In this document: positions 1 to 8,311 of the stretch, in pieces
How positions within the stretch are numbered: the stretch's first letter is position 1
Layout: each line of letters opens with the position of its first letter
Source: Haladaptatus halobius
GTDB taxonomy: Archaea; Halobacteriota; Halobacteria; Halobacteriales; Haladaptataceae
Assembly: GCF_020618475.1 (NCBI RefSeq)
Contig: NZ_CP085336.1
Location: forward strand, 186,001 to 250,000
Direction: 5' to 3'
DNA length: 64,000 nucleotides
Position numbers and translations under genes: made by a program
Notes under the pieces: model-generated
Databases searched by the model: none
Told to the model about the DNA's origin: nothing
The model's input: only the letters and a program-made list of their open reading frames with translations

Positions 1-1
1 T

Positions 2-652
2 ACTGTCACTCGAGTCATCGATGGGGACACAATGGAAGTCGAGTTCCCGAACGGTGAAACGGACACACTCCGCCTTTTGGGAGTCGACACGCCCGAAACA
101 ACATTGAGCCGGACAAATCCTAGTGAGTTCGAGGGAATCCCAGACTCAACGGCTGGACGCGACCATCTGTATGAATGGGGAGAGCGGGCAAGTCAGTTTG
201 CGACGGACGAATTAGATGGGAAGACGGTTCGGATTGAGACCGACCCGGAAGCCGATCGCCGGGGGAGCTTTGGACGGCTCTTAGTCTATATCTACGTCGA
301 TGGTGAGAACTTCAACCGACAGCTATTGACGGACGGCTATGCTCGGTTGTACGAGAGTTCGTTCTCGAAACGGAGCGACTTCGAGACTGCCGAAGCGAAC
401 GCCCAGCAGAACGAGGTTGGATTGTGGGACTTCGACGAGCCAACCTCGACGCCAGAACCAACTCCGACGGCGACTGAAATGACCGAGGCGCCGTCTGATG
501 GAGTGGATATCCCACCACTGCCGTCGGATGGCGACTACGATTGCAGTCACTTCGATACACACGAACAAGCGCAGGCAGTGTATGATCAGGATCCAAGCGA
601 CCCCCATCGCCTTGATGCTGATGATGACGGCGTTGCCTGTGAATCGCTCTAA
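2..652 (+). CDS. Thermonuclease-like (SNase) protein with C-terminal Excalibur domain, 5' end outside window
   Basis: Probably a secreted or surface calcium-dependent nuclease that cleaves DNA or RNA phosphodiester bonds. The frame is open from base 2, and the residues before the first internal ATG (TRVIDGDT) are the conserved first strand of the SNase fold, so the true start lies upstream of the window. The SNase core occupies roughly the first 140 residues, with the expected Arg/Asp in LLGVDTPET, a Glu in the YEWGERA helix and the Arg in DGYARLY. A Thr/Pro/Glu-rich linker follows. The last 38 residues form an Excalibur-type calcium-binding domain (DYDCSHF, then [10 protein letters not shown]). 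This SNase plus Excalibur arrangement is common in haloarchaeal and bacterial secreted nucleases. The next gene has its own promoter. Confidence 0.88.
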   Translation, partial: TVTRVIDGDTMEVEFPNGETDTLRLLGVDTPETTLSRTNPSEFEGIPDSTAGRDHLYEWGERASQFATDELDGKTVRIETDPEADRRGSFGRLLVYIYVDGENFNRQLLTDGYARLYESSFSKRSDFETAEANAQQNEVGLWDFDEPTSTPEPTPTATEMTEAPSDGVDIPPLPSDGDYDCSHFDTHEQAQAVYDQDPSDPHRLDADDDGVACESL

Positions 653-703
653 GCAATTTCGTAAATGGAGACTCTCCAGGATACAGCGGGTTTCCACGAA
701 ATG

Positions 704-710
704 TTTAATA
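704..710 (+). promoter_or_regulatory. Putative TATA box of the small membrane protein gene
   Basis: TTTAATA lies 24 nt before the ATG of the following gene. That spacing suits a leaderless or near-leaderless haloarchaeal transcript. This is inferred from position and sequence only. Confidence 0.4.
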
Positions 711-733
711 CTGGTTGACCAGATTCCAGTGGT

Positions 734-964
734 ATGTCTCAGGGCGAATTTATTGCTATTGTTGGAGCCTGCATTCTATTTGGCCCAATCATGGCGATTT
801 GGCCATATGAATCTGCAAAATGGACCGAGACTATCGATTCGATTGGACGAAAACCAGCGGGAAGAGTTGAGCCAGCAGAGTGGAACGTTCGGCTCACGCG
901 TGTTGCTGGCATCTTTCTCATCTTCGCCGGTTCTGTGATGCTGTATTTTGAACTGATCGCATGA
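734..964 (+). CDS. Small two-helix membrane protein
   Basis: A 76-residue protein of unknown function. It has two hydrophobic segments, about residues 4-22 and 55-74, joined by a polar loop of about 30 residues (WTETIDSIGRKPAGRV...). This predicts a hairpin membrane protein with a short tail. Haloarchaea have many such small membrane proteins, often annotated DUF6199-like. I do not recognise a catalytic motif. An A/T-rich promoter element lies just upstream and no Shine-Dalgarno sequence is visible, which fits leaderless translation. It is not obviously co-transcribed with either neighbour. Confidence 0.6.
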   Translation: MSQGEFIAIVGACILFGPIMAIWPYESAKWTETIDSIGRKPAGRVEPAEWNVRLTRVAGIFLIFAGSVMLYFELIA

Positions 965-1081
965 GTCATGACAGTCCGATGCTGGGCCTTTAGTGCAGAG
1001 GTTACTGTTCAAACTGTGGATATAAATCTGCTTTCACCCTTTTCAACCTGTCAGTCTTGATTGGCGTTCGCAAGATCGAGT

Positions 1082-1270
1082 TCACCAATCGATGTAGGTG
1101 AGAACCGCTGTTGCACTCTCAGTCAGGCCGATGATCAGCCGTTTGTCCCCGTCATTTTCGAGCAGTCGCGTTGCAATCTGTTCGGCGTCGATCTCATTGG
1201 CCCGCGTTTCCTCCAAGACGATCGCAGGCTCGCTGTGGAGTGTATCGAACAGGGCCGTCTCACGGAGCAT
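1082..1270 (-). CDS. Short acidic hypothetical ORF, possibly a truncated gene
   Basis: A 62-codon frame with haloarchaeal character: many Asp/Glu residues and G/C at third positions. The sequence (DTLHSEPAIVLEETRANEID...) suggests an alpha/beta domain. I do not recognise the family. An IS5-type end lies about 90 bases upstream of its start, so this may be the 3' part of a gene cut by an insertion. The opposite strand is also open but reads like a shadow. It could be a real small protein; confidence is low. Confidence 0.35.
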   Translation of the reverse strand: MLRETALFDTLHSEPAIVLEETRANEIDAEQIATRLLENDGDKRLIIGLTESATAVLTYIDW

Positions 1271-1338
1271 ACAAGGAGGTTTTGCTCCGAATCAGTGTAA
1301 ACAGCCGCCAGCCAGAGCGAAAGTGGAGACGCCAGGGG

Positions 1339-1356
1339 TAGTATAGTCTACTAACA
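1339..1356. promoter_or_regulatory. Near-palindromic GTAGTA/TACTAAC element beside IS end
   Basis: GTAGTATAGTCTACTAAC reads almost the same on both strands and resembles the two GTTAG-N9-CTAAC palindromes near 44 kb. It directly abuts the IS5-type end, so it could instead be part of the insertion target. Confidence 0.25.
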
Positions 1357-1425
1357 TGGCCGTGTTGAAACCTCCAAGAGGTGATCGGTTCTAGCGGTTG
1401 GACTGAATACAGGGCGCACATTCAG
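1357..1425 (+). mobile_element. Terminal remnant of an IS5-type insertion sequence
   Basis: The segment starting GGCCGTGTTGAAACC and continuing to ACTGAATACAGGGCG aligns over about 60 bases with the segment at 28,786 (GGCTCTGTTGAAACCC ... TTGAATACAGAGGGCG). GGCTCTGTTGAAACC is typical of the ends of haloarchaeal IS5-family elements. No transposase remains beside it, so this is an orphan end. Confidence 0.5.
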
Positions 1426-1621
1426 CAGTCAGCGTACTGGTTCTCATAGGATACAAATCGTTCAATATGGAGGGTCTATGTCTCAGTCACGGTGAAAGAA
1501 CCAGAGGAAATTGGATGTGCTCACCTTCGAGGCTTTTCGGGCTACTATCAGTTCTCATTTCGCTTTCAGTGTCAGTGACATCCGTGATAGGTATGTACGT
1601 CGGCGTGCATCAATTTGGACA

Positions 1622-2272
1622 ATGGCTACTGAAGCGACGTTTACGATCCCTTCTGACCAATTCCCTTTGGGGAGCGTATTCAATCAGCTTCCGGAAGTGA
1701 CAGTCGAATTGGAGCGCCTTATCCCGGCGCAAGACGTGGTGATTCCCTACTTCTGGGTTCGAGGGACAAAAGTTGATGACATCGAGGATGCGTTTATCAA
1801 CCATCCGGGAGTAAAGAGCATCCACCTCGTCGATTCCGTCGAGGATGAATATTTATTGCGTGTCGAGTGGGCGCTGGGGTATAACGGCGTTCTGAGTACG
1901 CTGATCGAGACGGACGTCCCGCTCATTAAAGCAGTCGGCACTAAACATCAGTGGACGTTCGACATTCGTGGCGACGATCGAAGCGATATTGCGGACTTCC
2001 AGCAACGCTGTCGAGAGTTAGATATCCCAATTACACTGACAAAACTTCAGGCGCTCACTCCGGTAGAGTCGGAGACAGAGGCAGCGCTGACCGAGACGCA
2101 ACAGGAGGCGCTGGTGCTTGCCTACGATCGCGGATATTTCAACTCACCACGTGAGGTGACAATGGAAGAACTCGGGGACGACCTCGGGATTACACAGCAG
2201 GCAGTTGCGTCTCGACTCCGACGTGGTATCAATCACATCCTCGGACGGACGCTTTCTGAAACAAAGGATTGA
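1622..2272 (+). CDS. Bat-type (HTH-10) transcriptional regulator
   Basis: A 216-residue DNA-binding regulator. The N-terminal 150 residues resemble the 'bacterioopsin activator GAF/HTH-associated' domain found in haloarchaeal HTH-10 proteins. The C-terminal ~55 residues form the HTH-10 domain: TETQQEALVLAYDRGYF, then EVTMEELGDDLGIT, then the recognition helix QQAVASRLRRGIN. The ATG at 1622 is preferred over an upstream one because homologous proteins typically start near MATEATFTIP, and the upstream 37 codons have no haloarchaeal character. Such proteins usually sense a small ligand or redox signal and activate nearby genes; the target here is unknown. A second small regulator follows on the same strand. 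Confidence 0.8.
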   Translation: MATEATFTIPSDQFPLGSVFNQLPEVTVELERLIPAQDVVIPYFWVRGTKVDDIEDAFINHPGVKSIHLVDSVEDEYLLRVEWALGYNGVLSTLIETDVPLIKAVGTKHQWTFDIRGDDRSDIADFQQRCRELDIPITLTKLQALTPVESETEAALTETQQEALVLAYDRGYFNSPREVTMEELGDDLGITQQAVASRLRRGINHILGRTLSETKD

Positions 2273-2350
2273 CCCCAATAGACAGCCTTAAAAACGATTT
2301 GTATAGTAAAAAGTCACTCTGAATATCGCAAATCATCTGAGTTTGTCGTA

Positions 2351-2710
2351 ATGAGTGGGGATAGTATTGAAGTCGACACGGTTCTCAAAGCGTGTGGAGA
2401 CCAACACCGTCGCATTGTTCTTGCCGTACTCGCAGATCAACAGCGGTCAGTAACGCTGAACGAACTCACAATGATGATCGTTAAATACAATCATCACACG
2501 CCACTTTCAGAGGCTTCTGACGAGGAACTCACACAGATCAAGAGTTCGCTGTATCACGTACATCTCCCAAAACTGGAAGATACAGGGGTCATCGAATACG
2601 ATCCGAAGCAGCGACTGGTGAAACCAACGGCGCAGTTCGACCAGTTACAGCCCCACCTTTCGGCTCTCATCGATGCCGATCCCGATCTTGAAATACCAGT
2701 TGAACTGTGA
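2351..2710 (+). CDS. DUF7344 winged-helix regulator
   Basis: A 119-residue cytosolic protein of the haloarchaeal DUF7344 family, predicted winged-helix DNA-binding domains. The family pattern is clear: an N-terminal helix with CGDQHRRIVLAVLADQ, a middle region (TLNELTMMI), then LYHVHLPKLEDTGVIEYD, which is the recognition helix plus wing. The length is typical of single-domain members. It lies 78 bases after the bat-type regulator on the same strand with an A/T-rich gap, so it may have its own promoter. Family members are usually orphan regulators with unknown targets. A second DUF7344 gene at 16.1-16.9 kb is membrane-fused. Confidence 0.8.
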   Translation: MSGDSIEVDTVLKACGDQHRRIVLAVLADQQRSVTLNELTMMIVKYNHHTPLSEASDEELTQIKSSLYHVHLPKLEDTGVIEYDPKQRLVKPTAQFDQLQPHLSALIDADPDLEIPVEL

Positions 2711-2895
2711 TCTCGGTCAGCACCATCCTTTGCGCGTCCTTCTATCCGAATTTCCACTGTAACGTTGTGTAAAGACAACGATCTGTCCGCAAACCCATGA
2801 CCAGCTGATCCAGAACAAAAGACCTGAAATAAACACCATCGTCGTGCGATATAGATGCTCTCTATTCAGCATACCATTCCTGCCACGCCCTGAGA

Positions 2896-2915
2896 GCTTC
2901 AGCAGAACCGTGTAG
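2896..2915 (-). mobile_element. Possible degenerate IS5-type end, inverted
   Basis: On the minus strand this reads GGTTCTGCTGAAGC, three mismatches from the IS5-type end GGCTCTGTTGAAAC. It is inverted relative to the end at 1,357. It is weak on its own and matters only as a possible partner of that end. Confidence 0.25.
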
Positions 2916-2946
2916 AAACCTATGGTTTGTTGGAATGGAGCCTACG

Positions 2947-3084
2947 ATGGAAGAGAGGATCCTCTGTTGCGTGGAGTGTTGGTGGATGGTTAGCACCAAA
3001 GATAATTCGTCTGATGAGGTAAATCGATGTGCTATCCAGCATCATCATGCAACAGGCCATCAAATTAAGAGTCCTACCTGGTAG
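2947..3084 (+). CDS. C2H2-like zinc-finger micro-protein
   Basis: A 45-residue ORF. It has an N-terminal ILCCVECWW (a C-x2-C pair) and a C-terminal HHHATGHQI. The spacing is that of the haloarchaeal small C2H2-type zinc-finger proteins, where a C-x2-C knuckle is followed by H-x(3-5)-H with a 'TGH' signature. The ATG is followed by MEER and the frame closes with TAG. It stands alone between the DUF7344 gene and the HalOD1 gene. The His/Cys pattern is the only functional evidence; the protein may be a nucleic-acid or protein-interaction module. Confidence 0.5.
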   Translation: MEERILCCVECWWMVSTKDNSSDEVNRCAIQHHHATGHQIKSPTW

Positions 3085-3190
3085 CTGCCTCTATGATAGT
3101 TGCTATATTCTAGATTTAACGGACTGTTTTGCGCGACAGATCCCAATTTAATGGACAGTGTTGACACCACCAAATATATCCGGTATTCTG

Positions 3191-3198
3191 TTTAAGTA
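3191..3198 (+). promoter_or_regulatory. Putative TATA box of the HalOD1 gene
   Basis: TTTAAGTA lies 33 nt before the ATG of the HalOD1 gene, preceded by a purine-poor stretch. The distance is usual for a haloarchaeal promoter with a very short leader. Confidence 0.4.
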
Positions 3199-3230
3199 CC
3201 ATGCTATAAACTATCCGTCCGTATTTTACC

Positions 3231-3560
3231 ATGAGTAATGACACTCCGCTGGATACCGAGAAAAGGGAGCAGGTAACCACTACCCCCCATTATCTGGAAT
3301 TTGATCCCATCACAGACAGCGTCAGCGAGGAACTCATCAAGACTGTTGCATCACTTAACAACGCCGATCCTGCCGAGCTGGCACTCTTGGCGGGATTTAT
3401 CGATCCAGAAGCCCTTGATGCACTGTTTAAGCCACAAATGGATGGTACGCCGCGTGAAACCGACGGTCAGGTTGAATTCATCTACGACTCGTATCACGTC
3501 ACGGTCGACAGCCGGGGGACGATCACTCTCCAGCACGCTGAATCAGCGACGAACAGCTAA
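3231..3560 (+). CDS. HalOD1 output-domain protein
   Basis: A 109-residue stand-alone HalOD1 domain, a module known almost only from haloarchaea and often found downstream of response-regulator domains. The conserved core is present: SVSEELIKTVASLNNADP, then LAGFIDPEALDALF near the centre, and the C-terminal strand pair VEFIYDSYHVTVDSRGTITL. No receiver or sensor domain is attached, which is usual for orphan HalOD1 proteins. Its biochemical role is not established; a signalling output function is inferred from the domain. It is preceded by a good promoter and followed by debris of a SWIM zinc-finger gene. Confidence 0.85.
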   Translation: MSNDTPLDTEKREQVTTTPHYLEFDPITDSVSEELIKTVASLNNADPAELALLAGFIDPEALDALFKPQMDGTPRETDGQVEFIYDSYHVTVDSRGTITLQHAESATNS

Positions 3561-3693
3561 ATCCAGTAGTGTGATTGTGACACAAAAGAGTGGAAACCTT
3601 GCTCTTCAGTCGCTCCCCTGTAGACACTATAGTGTTCGCTGATCGGTGAGTTCCGGTAGCGGTTATCGACGATATGTAAATAAGAGATCGAGG

Positions 3694-3856
3694 TTAGTTC
3701 GGCAGTTCCTTCCGTCCCGTTCTCACGCAGGGCCAGCACGGGAAGCCATTCAGGCCGTCACAGTCGCACTCTGCCGATTCGGAATCTCGTCGTCGTTGTC
3801 CGAGGGAAAGGCTTCAAGCATCCTATCGTTAGTCGCATTTTCTACAGCAGCTCTCC
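3694..3856 (-). pseudogene. SWIM zinc-finger gene remnant, copy 1
   Basis: The minus strand encodes the C-terminal third of a dispersed small SWIM protein: AAVENATNDRMLEAFPSD, then after a one-base shift CDCDGLNGFPCWPCVRTGRK and the family's terminal ELPN-stop. The SWIM motif itself and the N-terminus are gone. The upstream break falls at unrelated sequence. Confidence 0.65.
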
Positions 3857-4003
3857 AGCTACAAGGTCCAGAACGCCGACGGTGGACTCACTCTCGTCGA
3901 TGGCCAGATCATCGATGCCGAGCAGTTTGGATTCAACCACCCTGAACAGGGCATCACGTCATTGAACGACACGCCACTGAAGTGGAGGAAAGACAGGAGG
4001 GAA
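3851..4003 (+). pseudogene. Unidentified coding remnant
   Basis: The plus strand reads as plausible protein (YKVQNADGGLTLVDGQIIDA, then EQFGFNHPEQGITSLNDTPL) without a start codon. It runs into the antisense of the next gene. It begins where the SWIM remnant breaks off, so it looks like a 3' fragment of another gene joined by recombination. The family is not recognised. Confidence 0.3.
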
Positions 4004-4684
4004 TTAGTGCAGTCGGTAGGTCGTTGCACGGCGAAGATACCGTCGGGGATGGATACTACGGTATCGTCGGTACTGAACGACGATGCCTGACCCAATAAGA
4101 AGAAGCAAGAATACGAAGTTTGTTCCAAGTGTCGTCCAGGTATCTCCCTGGAAAACTGGAAGCTGTGTGCTCCAGTGGAGAGCGAACTGCTGGAGAAGGC
4201 TCGCCCCGACAAGACTCGTCGCGCCGACCAGAAACAGGAAGTAAAACTTCCAGACGAGAAGACCCACAAATCCACCGAAGAGTACCGAAGCGGCAAGCGG
4301 AGGGAACGGATTGGTGAAGAGCGACAGACCGGGAATTGATCCAAATTGTTCAGAATGGGTCAGCAACCAGTAAAAAATGGATGAAGAGATAGTGAAACAG
4401 GCCACGATGATGGCAACTCGCTGGAGCGAGCGAGCGACGTAACTACCCACTATGCCGCCAACAATAGCCCCACCGAACGAGATGAGAACTAAGTCAAAGG
4501 CGGCAGTAGTGCCGAACGTGGATGGAAGAAAATGCTGCGCGACGAAACTACCGGCCAGAGCTCCGCCCAGCCCGCCGAAGAGCGATGTGAGTCGTGTCAC
4601 AAACGAATAGCCGAAGTACGTGAACGTTACTCCGATCCCTATTGCTAGGATGACGACAATGGTAGTAAGGGGATCAGTTACCAT
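4004..4684 (-). CDS. Multi-pass membrane protein, DUF4203-like
   Basis: A 226-residue integral membrane protein with about seven hydrophobic segments, including a Gly-rich pair (FGGLGGALAGSFVAQ and FGGAIVGGIVGSYVAR). This helix-Gly-helix pattern is seen in DUF4203/TMEM198-like proteins. The C-terminus is a basic cytosolic tail (YRRYRSIHPRRYLRR). I chose the start at MVTDPLTT because the first helix follows directly, and the 20 codons upstream are polar and unlike the rest. There is no operon partner: remnants lie on both sides. Function is unknown; transport or membrane signalling would be a guess. Confidence 0.65.
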   Translation of the reverse strand: MVTDPLTTIVVILAIGIGVTFTYFGYSFVTRLTSLFGGLGGALAGSFVAQHFLPSTFGTTAAFDLVLISFGGAIVGGIVGSYVARSLQRVAIIVACFTISSSIFYWLLTHSEQFGSIPGLSLFTNPFPPLAASVLFGGFVGLLVWKFYFLFLVGATSLVGASLLQQFALHWSTQLPVFQGDTWTTLGTNFVFLLLLIGSGIVVQYRRYRSIHPRRYLRRATTYRLH

Positions 4685-4751
4685 TGGAGTTCGTATGCAT
4701 ACATTTGAACTCCACTTCATTAAGTAATTCGGTGATTTCGACACTAATAAG

Positions 4752-4830
4752 TCATCGGTTGAGAACTTCTTCGACTGGGTGTAGTGGTTGAGTGCCTGAT
4801 TCGGTCGATGTTGGTTGTAATGATCGGCGA
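4752..4830 (-). pseudogene. C-terminal remnant of an integrase-core transposase
   Basis: The minus strand reads LADHYNQHRPNQALNHYT, the hallmark end of rve/IS3-IS481-IS6 type transposases (Y-N-x2-R-P-N/H-Q-A-L-x). One base is then missing; restoring the frame gives VEEVLNR-stop. Nothing of the catalytic core remains. Confidence 0.6.
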
Positions 4831-5209
4831 GGACGGCCAGTCCAGCGCCGAGCGCTGGCCCGCCGTTCCAGGGGTTATGAAAACGGTCAACTCACATTGT
4901 GAATGTATGGAACTACTTGGGCAGTGGTGCAGAACTATTCACAAACGCTGTACTATCCGATCTTGATTCCACGGAGTGGATGATTTTCACCACTATAGAA
5001 GGGATAAAATAGCCAAATTACCCTCAGTTTATATGAACCATCCCATCTGGAATCCACCGAACTAGACCTTGAGACTTATTCTACGCCACTGCCAACTACT
5101 TATCGATCAGGCTCTGATCAACATAGTCAAGTTGACTACTTAAATCATATTTCGTGAGAGCGGTCAAATAGCCGTAGATAACCACGAGAAACGATGGCGT
5201 GTATGTTGA
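4831..5209. other. Gene-free stretch
   Basis: I see no convincing coding sequence, RNA gene or repeat here. The stretch is A/T-rich toward the right and ends at the stop of the universal stress gene. Confidence 0.4.
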
Positions 5210-5641
5210 CTATCGGATGACCGTCACAGGTACAGTCGTCTTGCTAACAACCACCGTTGCGACCGTTCCGAGGAGACGCCGGGTAAGTTCGTTCTGTGCA
5301 CCACCGTGACTACCTATGATAACGTGGTCGATGTCGTGTTCGTCGACGTAGGTGATGATCGTCTCAGCAGGGTCACCGGTCTCCACAACTGTGTCAACAC
5401 GCTGATCGGCCTCGGCGGTACGTCGTCTCGCTTGGTCAATTACGTCATTTGCTTGCTCTTGGGCTGCATCGTGACGCGTCTTGCCGGGGGCAAGAACACC
5501 ACCTTCGCTCATCGAACTATCGATGGGCGTAATTACATAAAGTACCGTCACTCGACAATCAAAGGTATCGAGTGCATGAACAAGCGCCTCGTCAGCTAAC
5601 GGTGACCCGTCCAGTGGGACGAGCACGTGTGAAACCCCCAT
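5210..5641 (-). CDS. Universal stress protein, UspA family
   Basis: A 143-residue cytosolic single-domain USP with the alpha/beta nucleotide-binding fold. It starts with the typical MGVSHVLVPLDGS strand-loop. It ends with HVIIGSHGGAQNELTRRLLG and a final strand VVVSKTTVPVTVIR, which fits the ATP-binding pattern G-x2-G-x9-G-S/T, with Thr at the last position. The ATG at 5,641 is chosen because it directly precedes the first beta strand; the longer frame adds 26 non-conserved residues. It is next to the permease-USP fusion on the same strand but separated by 392 bases containing a hairpin, so it is probably a separate unit. The role is inferred as stress response or regulation of transporters. 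Confidence 0.9.
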   Translation of the reverse strand: MGVSHVLVPLDGSPLADEALVHALDTFDCRVTVLYVITPIDSSMSEGGVLAPGKTRHDAAQEQANDVIDQARRRTAEADQRVDTVVETGDPAETIITYVDEHDIDHVIIGSHGGAQNELTRRLLGTVATVVVSKTTVPVTVIR

Positions 5642-5814
5642 ACTCCTACTTGGGGACCAAGATACAAGTATATCCTTAGTCAAGCACCACCTCCACTTCG
5701 GACTTCGTCCATACACCACATATCCTCCTTCCGCTGTTCCAATTCGTCATCGTCGTTGCTCATGCTGTTCCAGAAGAGGGTTGAAGCCCATGTCGATGCA
5801 GTCGGTTGGCAGGT

Positions 5815-5844
5815 AGCACCTGACGCTAACACATGTCAGGTGCT
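5815..5844. repeat. Perfect 10-bp inverted repeat
   Basis: AGCACCTGAC and GTCAGGTGCT flank a 10-base loop. It lies in a 392-base gene-free gap between the permease fusion (ending at 6,034) and the UspA gene. It could be a terminator-like or regulatory hairpin of the permease transcript, or the trace of a small mobile element. No other coding signal is seen in the gap. Confidence 0.5.
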
Positions 5845-6033
5845 TCGGTTTCGGCCGACGGCGGATACCCTAGTTCAGTCGCAGGTACCAGCCATGGATG
5901 GTGAGAACGTGAAATATTGATACTATGATTTGAGAACGCGAGGTTGTTTTGCCTGCGATTTCGATGGACGGTACTTAGTCGCTGATGAACTGGCTGTGAA
6001 TCGCTGGCCAAAAGACCGGGGCGGTTCAGTAAG

Positions 6034-8241
6034 TTAGAAGACGATACGTTCGACCAGTCGTCGGAGGAGGCCAGGACTCCGCGACTCATGCGGGTAAACT
6101 GTCACTTCGGTGCAGTCAACCGCGGTTCTTTTGTGGGATTCGCTGCCACCCCGCAGCCGATTATCCGTACCCCGGCGAATCACAATATCTGGATCCGGTA
6201 GTTTATCGCCGCCGTCAGTCCGAAGGACGTGCATGCTGACTGGAACCGAGAACAACTCGGCGAGTTCCGCCTGGTAGGTCTCTATGGTCTGTCGCCGCTG
6301 ATTTGGTTGTTCGTCACCCATTGGGAACTGGAAGATGACCTGACCGTCGGTCTCCCGAGCGATGGAATTGGCAATAGCGCTCATCGTGGGGTCGTACGGC
6401 CCACCTTCGCTGGCAAGAACGATCTGCTGAGGTCGGTCGTAGCCCCGATTCTCGATCAGTAGCACATTGCAAGGAGCGTGTCTGACGACCCAATCGATCG
6501 GATCGCCCAGCAGCCGCGACCGCAGACGAAGCCGCTCGTGCTCGGCGACGACGGCAGAAACGCCGCGGTAACCTGCGAAATTGACAATAGCACGTTTCGT
6601 GTCGTGGCTAACGATCTCGCCATACTCGACATCTACGTCCAATTCGGCGGCGAGCGCGTTAGTTTGCTGTTCGAATCGAACATCGGCCGGCGATTGGACT
6701 TCTGCCGCGTGGTCGAGTGGGGCCTGATCGGGGACTTCGTCGAACCGGATTACGACCACGCGACCGTCACGTGATCGGACGAGATCGGCGGCGAATCGCA
6801 ATAGTGATCGTTCGCGTTCGATACTCGCTTCGCGGGTGAGCGCGACCAACACCTCGTTACCGTCTCGCTCGACGAGGGTACCATCTTCCGTTTTTCCGGT
6901 GACGAGCGTTTCGGTCTCCGCAAGCACGTTGCGTCCAACTCGTCGCCTGACAACGTCAGTGGCGACCCCCTCGCGCCGGACGCGCTGCCGCGCGTAGACG
7001 ACATACCAACTGAAACTCCCGAGGGTGATGACGACGGCTCCTGCGAGTGCAACGAACCCCATCTGCGTGAGCAACACGAGGCCGCTGAGTGCGCCAAACC
7101 CCTGCATCCACGGATAGAGCGGTGACTCGAACACGGGGGCGTAGTCGGTGCCTCCCTCACGGAAGGCGACGACTGCGAGGTTCACCAGCACGAACACGAG
7201 AATCTGGAACGCACTCGCCAGCTTGGCAATCTCGAGAATAGGGACAAAGGCGATGAGAACGAGCACGATAACGCCAGTTAGCGTGATGGCCTTCGTCGGT
7301 GTACCGAAGCGCTCGCTGACTGTTGCAAACGAGGTCGGGACGAGGCGGTCGCGGCTCATTGCGAACGGATAGCGCGACGAAGAAAGAACGCCCGCATTTG
7401 CGGTCGACACGAGGGCGAGAATCGCCGCACCGATGACCGCGAGCACGCCCTTGTTCCCCAGTGTTGCTTCCGCAGCGACAGCTACCGGCGTGAGTGACCC
7501 CGCTACACTGCCAGCCTCCGTCACTCCAACCATCACAGCGACAATCGCGACGTACAGCAACGTCGTGAAGACGAGTGATCCGATGATTCCCAGCGGGATA
7601 TTTTTCCCTGGGTTCTCGATTTCTTCAGCGACGCTGGCGACCTTCGTGACGCCGGCGTAGGAAACGAACACGAGTCCAGTTGCCGCGAGGAGTCCCTCCC
7701 AACCCCCAACGAAGAACGGTTCGTAATTAGTCGGTTTGACGCTCCCGGCGCTTCCCGCGACAAACCAGCCTAACGCAGCGAGCATGATGACAACGATGCC
7801 GACTTGAAGTCGGCCCGTCTGTTTCGCCCCGAGCAGATTCACGCCGATAAGAAACGCTGCCAGACCCAAAGCGACGGGCTTTACTGGCAGGTCAAACAGC
7901 AACACAAGGTACGGAACCCCGCCGACCAGTGCGAGTGCGCTCTTGAACATCAGCGAAAACCACGTTCCAACGCCCGCGACCGTCCCCAGTAGCGGCCCCA
8001 TTCCTCGTTCGATATAGATGTACGTACCACCGGCTTCAGGCATCGCGGTCGCCATTTCAGATTTCGAGAGTGCGGCGGGGACGACTAATGCCCCAGCGAG
8101 TAAATACGCCAAAACTACTGCGGGGCCAGCGAGCTTGAGCGCCAGTGCGGGCAGAATGAAGATGCCGCTCCCGATCATCGCACCAATACTGATGGCGAAC
8201 ACAGAGCCGAGTCCGAGATCCCGTTCGAGATGTTTCACCAT
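6034..8241 (-). CDS. APC-family amino acid permease fused to tandem universal stress domains
   Basis: A 735-residue fusion. The first ~425 residues are an APC-superfamily transporter with about twelve helices, starting with GSVFAISIGAMIGSGIFILP, whose G-A-M-I-G-S-G-I-F loop is the substrate-binding motif of this family. A cytosolic tail of about 300 residues follows with USP-like domains: one near residues 455-605 (VLVALTREASIERE ... PCNVLLIENRG) and a second, degenerate one after it (QIVLASEGGPYDP...). Such permease-USP proteins are typical of haloarchaea and probably couple uptake of cationic or neutral amino acids to nucleotide or stress signals. The next genes upstream are a TrkA-N protein on the same strand and a divergent Lrp regulator, which supports an amino-acid transport module. 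Confidence 0.9.
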   Translation of the reverse strand: MVKHLERDLGLGSVFAISIGAMIGSGIFILPALALKLAGPAVVLAYLLAGALVVPAALSKSEMATAMPEAGGTYIYIERGMGPLLGTVAGVGTWFSLMFKSALALVGGVPYLVLLFDLPVKPVALGLAAFLIGVNLLGAKQTGRLQVGIVVIMLAALGWFVAGSAGSVKPTNYEPFFVGGWEGLLAATGLVFVSYAGVTKVASVAEEIENPGKNIPLGIIGSLVFTTLLYVAIVAVMVGVTEAGSVAGSLTPVAVAAEATLGNKGVLAVIGAAILALVSTANAGVLSSSRYPFAMSRDRLVPTSFATVSERFGTPTKAITLTGVIVLVLIAFVPILEIAKLASAFQILVFVLVNLAVVAFREGGTDYAPVFESPLYPWMQGFGALSGLVLLTQMGFVALAGAVVITLGSFSWYVVYARQRVRREGVATDVVRRRVGRNVLAETETLVTGKTEDGTLVERDGNEVLVALTREASIERERSLLRFAADLVRSRDGRVVVIRFDEVPDQAPLDHAAEVQSPADVRFEQQTNALAAELDVDVEYGEIVSHDTKRAIVNFAGYRGVSAVVAEHERLRLRSRLLGDPIDWVVRHAPCNVLLIENRGYDRPQQIVLASEGGPYDPTMSAIANSIARETDGQVIFQFPMGDEQPNQRRQTIETYQAELAELFSVPVSMHVLRTDGGDKLPDPDIVIRRGTDNRLRGGSESHKRTAVDCTEVTVYPHESRSPGLLRRLVERIVF

Positions 8242-8311
8242 TGTGTCCCCTCCACGGTGGCTTCTGCGATCGATACCATTCGTATAAGCGCTTGGACTGT
8301 GTATCGGGGCA

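Noticed and set aside
1061..1300. Plus-strand ORF opposite 1082-1270
   Set aside because: It is Arg/Cys-rich and lacks acidic bias; the minus-strand frame has haloarchaeal codon use.
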